A stretch of 6,149 bases of DNA, taken from contig CAJUGO010000030.1 in NCBI GenBank assembly GCA_910585865.1, positions 1-6,149 of the forward strand, read 5' to 3'. This document shows positions 5,612 to 6,149 of the stretch, piece after piece. Positions within the stretch are counted from its first letter, which is position 1. Each line of letters begins with the position of its first letter. Position numbers and translations under genes: made by a program. The notes under the pieces are model-generated. The model saw only the letters and a list, made by a program, of their open reading frames with translations, was not told the origin of the DNA and ran no database searches. Source of the stretch: an uncultured Ruminococcus sp. Its GTDB lineage: Bacteria; Bacillota; Clostridia; Oscillospirales; Acutalibacteraceae.

Positions 5612-5747
5612 GTCACACCTCACACGAGGTGTGTGAGTAGAAACGATGTGACTAAAGCAGAGATTGTGCATAAAGGTATGTCACACCTCACACGAGGTGT
5701 GTGAGTAGAAACGAAATGCCCATATACTTTGACAAAACGTCAAGGTG
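5612..5747 (+). CRISPR. CRISPR-like mini-array, two repeats, type I-C-like
   Basis: Two identical 33-base repeats at 5612-5644 and 5680-5712. Each starts GTCACACCTC, has an 8-bp stem (CACACCTC with GAGGTGTG) around an ACAC loop, and ends TGAGTAGAAAC. The GTC start, central hairpin and GAAAC end match the layout of type I-C repeats. Spacer 1 is 5645-5679 (35 bases). The segment after repeat 2, 5713-5747, has the same length if it ends where the broken zinc-ribbon gene begins, and matches 31 of 35 bases of the zinc-ribbon gene at 3788-3822 (minus strand); no third repeat follows. The repeats are also identical for the next two bases (GA). No cas genes are in the window, so processing would need host Cas proteins. 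With only two repeats, a duplicated hairpin of another kind remains possible. Confidence 0.78.
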
Positions 5748-5758
5748 TACGGGCATTT
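5714..5758 (+). terminator. Near-perfect hairpin after the last repeat
   Basis: AAATGCCC (5714-5721) pairs with GGGCATTT (5751-5758). Inside, TATA and CTTTGAC pair with GTCAAGG and TGTA around the loop AAAAC (5734-5738), with a single mismatch. That gives about 19 bp, followed by a T-rich tail (TTAATCTTTATTTT). It may end array transcription. The arms come from two parts of the zinc-ribbon coding sequence in opposite orientations. Confidence 0.55.
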
Positions 5759-5779
5759 AATCTTTATTTTGTTTTTCAT
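5748..5779 (-). pseudogene. Broken 5' end of a second zinc-ribbon gene
   Basis: Directly after the stop of the acidic protein gene (TAGATG) the minus strand reads MKNKIKIKCPY, matching the N-terminus MKNKQKVKCPY of the intact zinc-ribbon protein; 26 of 33 bases are identical over these codons. After the tyrosine codon homology in this frame is lost: the frame runs into the reverse complement of a later part of the same gene and then into the repeats, reaching a stop about 20 codons on. The CGYEMP segment and the second cysteine pair are missing, so it cannot make a zinc ribbon. It marks where the accessory region meets the older gene order. Confidence 0.75.
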
Positions 5780-6149
5780 CTAAAATCGAAATCCTATAAC
5801 AACAATGTTTTCTTTATCAGTTTCGTTAATTCTTATATAGTCATTCTTGTAGTCTATCTTGTCCACCATATAATGAGCAAGTATATCAATTTGATCATCA
5901 ATACTTATATCAAACAAATCTGACTTTAAGGCTTGTAACAATACATAATAGCATTCGTCCTCGCCTTTATCGGTTACAAAAGACATCGTTATATGATTTC
6001 CAAAATCACTAAATCCAACAAAAAGATCAATGTCATCTGTACCGTTTGCATCAAAAAATATAATATCATCATCTATTTCTCTAATACTAAAAGAAACATC
6101 CTTTGTCGAAAAATCCTCAGCAACTTTTTGGGCAAAATCTTCATTGCTC
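5780..6149 (-). CDS. Acidic protein of unknown function (C-terminal 122 residues)
   Basis: The frame is open from the right edge of the window to the TAG at 5780. The ATG at 5986 is internal: 54 more codons upstream stay in frame (beginning NEDFAQKVAEDFSTKDVSF), so the true start is outside or unseen. The visible part has about 29 Asp/Glu against 10 Lys/Arg and no membrane segment. It alternates beta-type stretches (DDDIIFFDANG, IDLFVGFSDFG, ENIVVIGFRF) with a helical middle (CYYVLLQALKS, DDQIDILAHYMVDKI). I do not recognise the family. It stood directly before a zinc-ribbon gene that is now broken. If that gene order once continued into the tape measure gene, it could be a tail-assembly protein; an accessory immunity or anti-defence protein is equally possible. 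Confidence 0.75.
   Translation of the reverse strand, partial: SNEDFAQKVAEDFSTKDVSFSIREIDDDIIFFDANGTDDIDLFVGFSDFGNHITMSFVTDKGEDECYYVLLQALKSDLFDISIDDQIDILAHYMVDKIDYKNDYIRINETDKENIVVIGFRF

Noticed and set aside
5713..5760. Extending zinc-ribbon homology on the plus strand past position 35 of the spacer-like segment
   Set aside because: The next bases (TACGGGCATTT) look like the gene's CKGV codons but are better explained as the complement of the KCPY codons of the broken copy on the minus strand.
5748..5780. A degenerate third CRISPR repeat after 5747
   Set aside because: I compared this stretch with the repeat and found no hairpin or GAAAC end; it reads instead as the 5' end of a zinc-ribbon gene on the minus strand.
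5729..5923. A 64-codon plus-strand frame starting in the spacer-like segment
   Set aside because: It begins inside the terminal hairpin and runs opposite the acidic-protein gene; no ribosome site and no protein-like composition.
5986..5986. ATG at 5986 as the start of a 68-residue protein
   Set aside because: The frame is open for 54 further codons to the window edge with the same composition, and no Shine-Dalgarno precedes this ATG.

Overview
The window looks like part of a temperate siphophage or prophage of an AT-rich Gram-positive bacterium. Most likely the host is a gut-type Clostridium relative (Lachnospiraceae or Ruminococcaceae). This rests on the low GC content, strong Shine-Dalgarno sites, sigma-A promoters with extended -10 boxes, and phage proteins of Firmicutes type. 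Host and phage names are inference. All recognisable protein genes lie on the minus strand, so transcription of genes runs from high to low coordinates.

Layout, following transcription of the minus strand. At 6149-5780 is the C-terminal part of a very acidic protein of unknown function. Its stop abuts the first 11 codons of a broken zinc-ribbon gene (5748-5779). There the reading frame runs into a CRISPR-like mini-array on the plus strand (5612-5747): two identical 33-base repeats, one clear 35-base spacer, and a second 35-base spacer-like segment with no repeat after it. At 5409-5520 the plus strand carries a strong promoter, two hairpins and a terminator, which predicts a small RNA. Back to back with it is the minus-strand promoter of a four-gene accessory operon: an Arc-type ribbon-helix-helix repressor (5149-5328), a 52-residue protein (4861-5019), a BRO-N antirepressor (4066-4818) and a 34-residue protein (3953-4057), closed by a UUCG-tetraloop terminator (3906-3939). 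In the gap after the repressor gene a perfect-consensus promoter on the plus strand drives a predicted antisense RNA of about 75 nt (5084-5158), which ends under the 3' end of the repressor gene. The tail module then resumes with an intact zinc-ribbon gene (3718-3864), a long tape measure gene (181-3702) and the start of a distal-tail-type gene (1-180).

Two parts deserve attention. First, the order repressor, opposing small antisense RNA, antirepressor is the same logic as the immI region of Salmonella phage P22 (arc, sar, ant), here in a Firmicutes-type phage with two extra small genes. Second, the mini-array has no cas genes in view. Its last spacer-like segment matches 31 of 35 bases of the phage's own zinc-ribbon gene, and its first spacer reads as a ribbon-helix-helix helix segment. 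Both types of gene occur in this window, which suggests an array aimed at related phages. The array sits head-on against a broken second copy of one of its apparent targets. The whole 3.7-5.75 kb stretch looks like an accessory cassette placed into the tail operon at the zinc-ribbon gene. All of this comes from reading the sequence alone.
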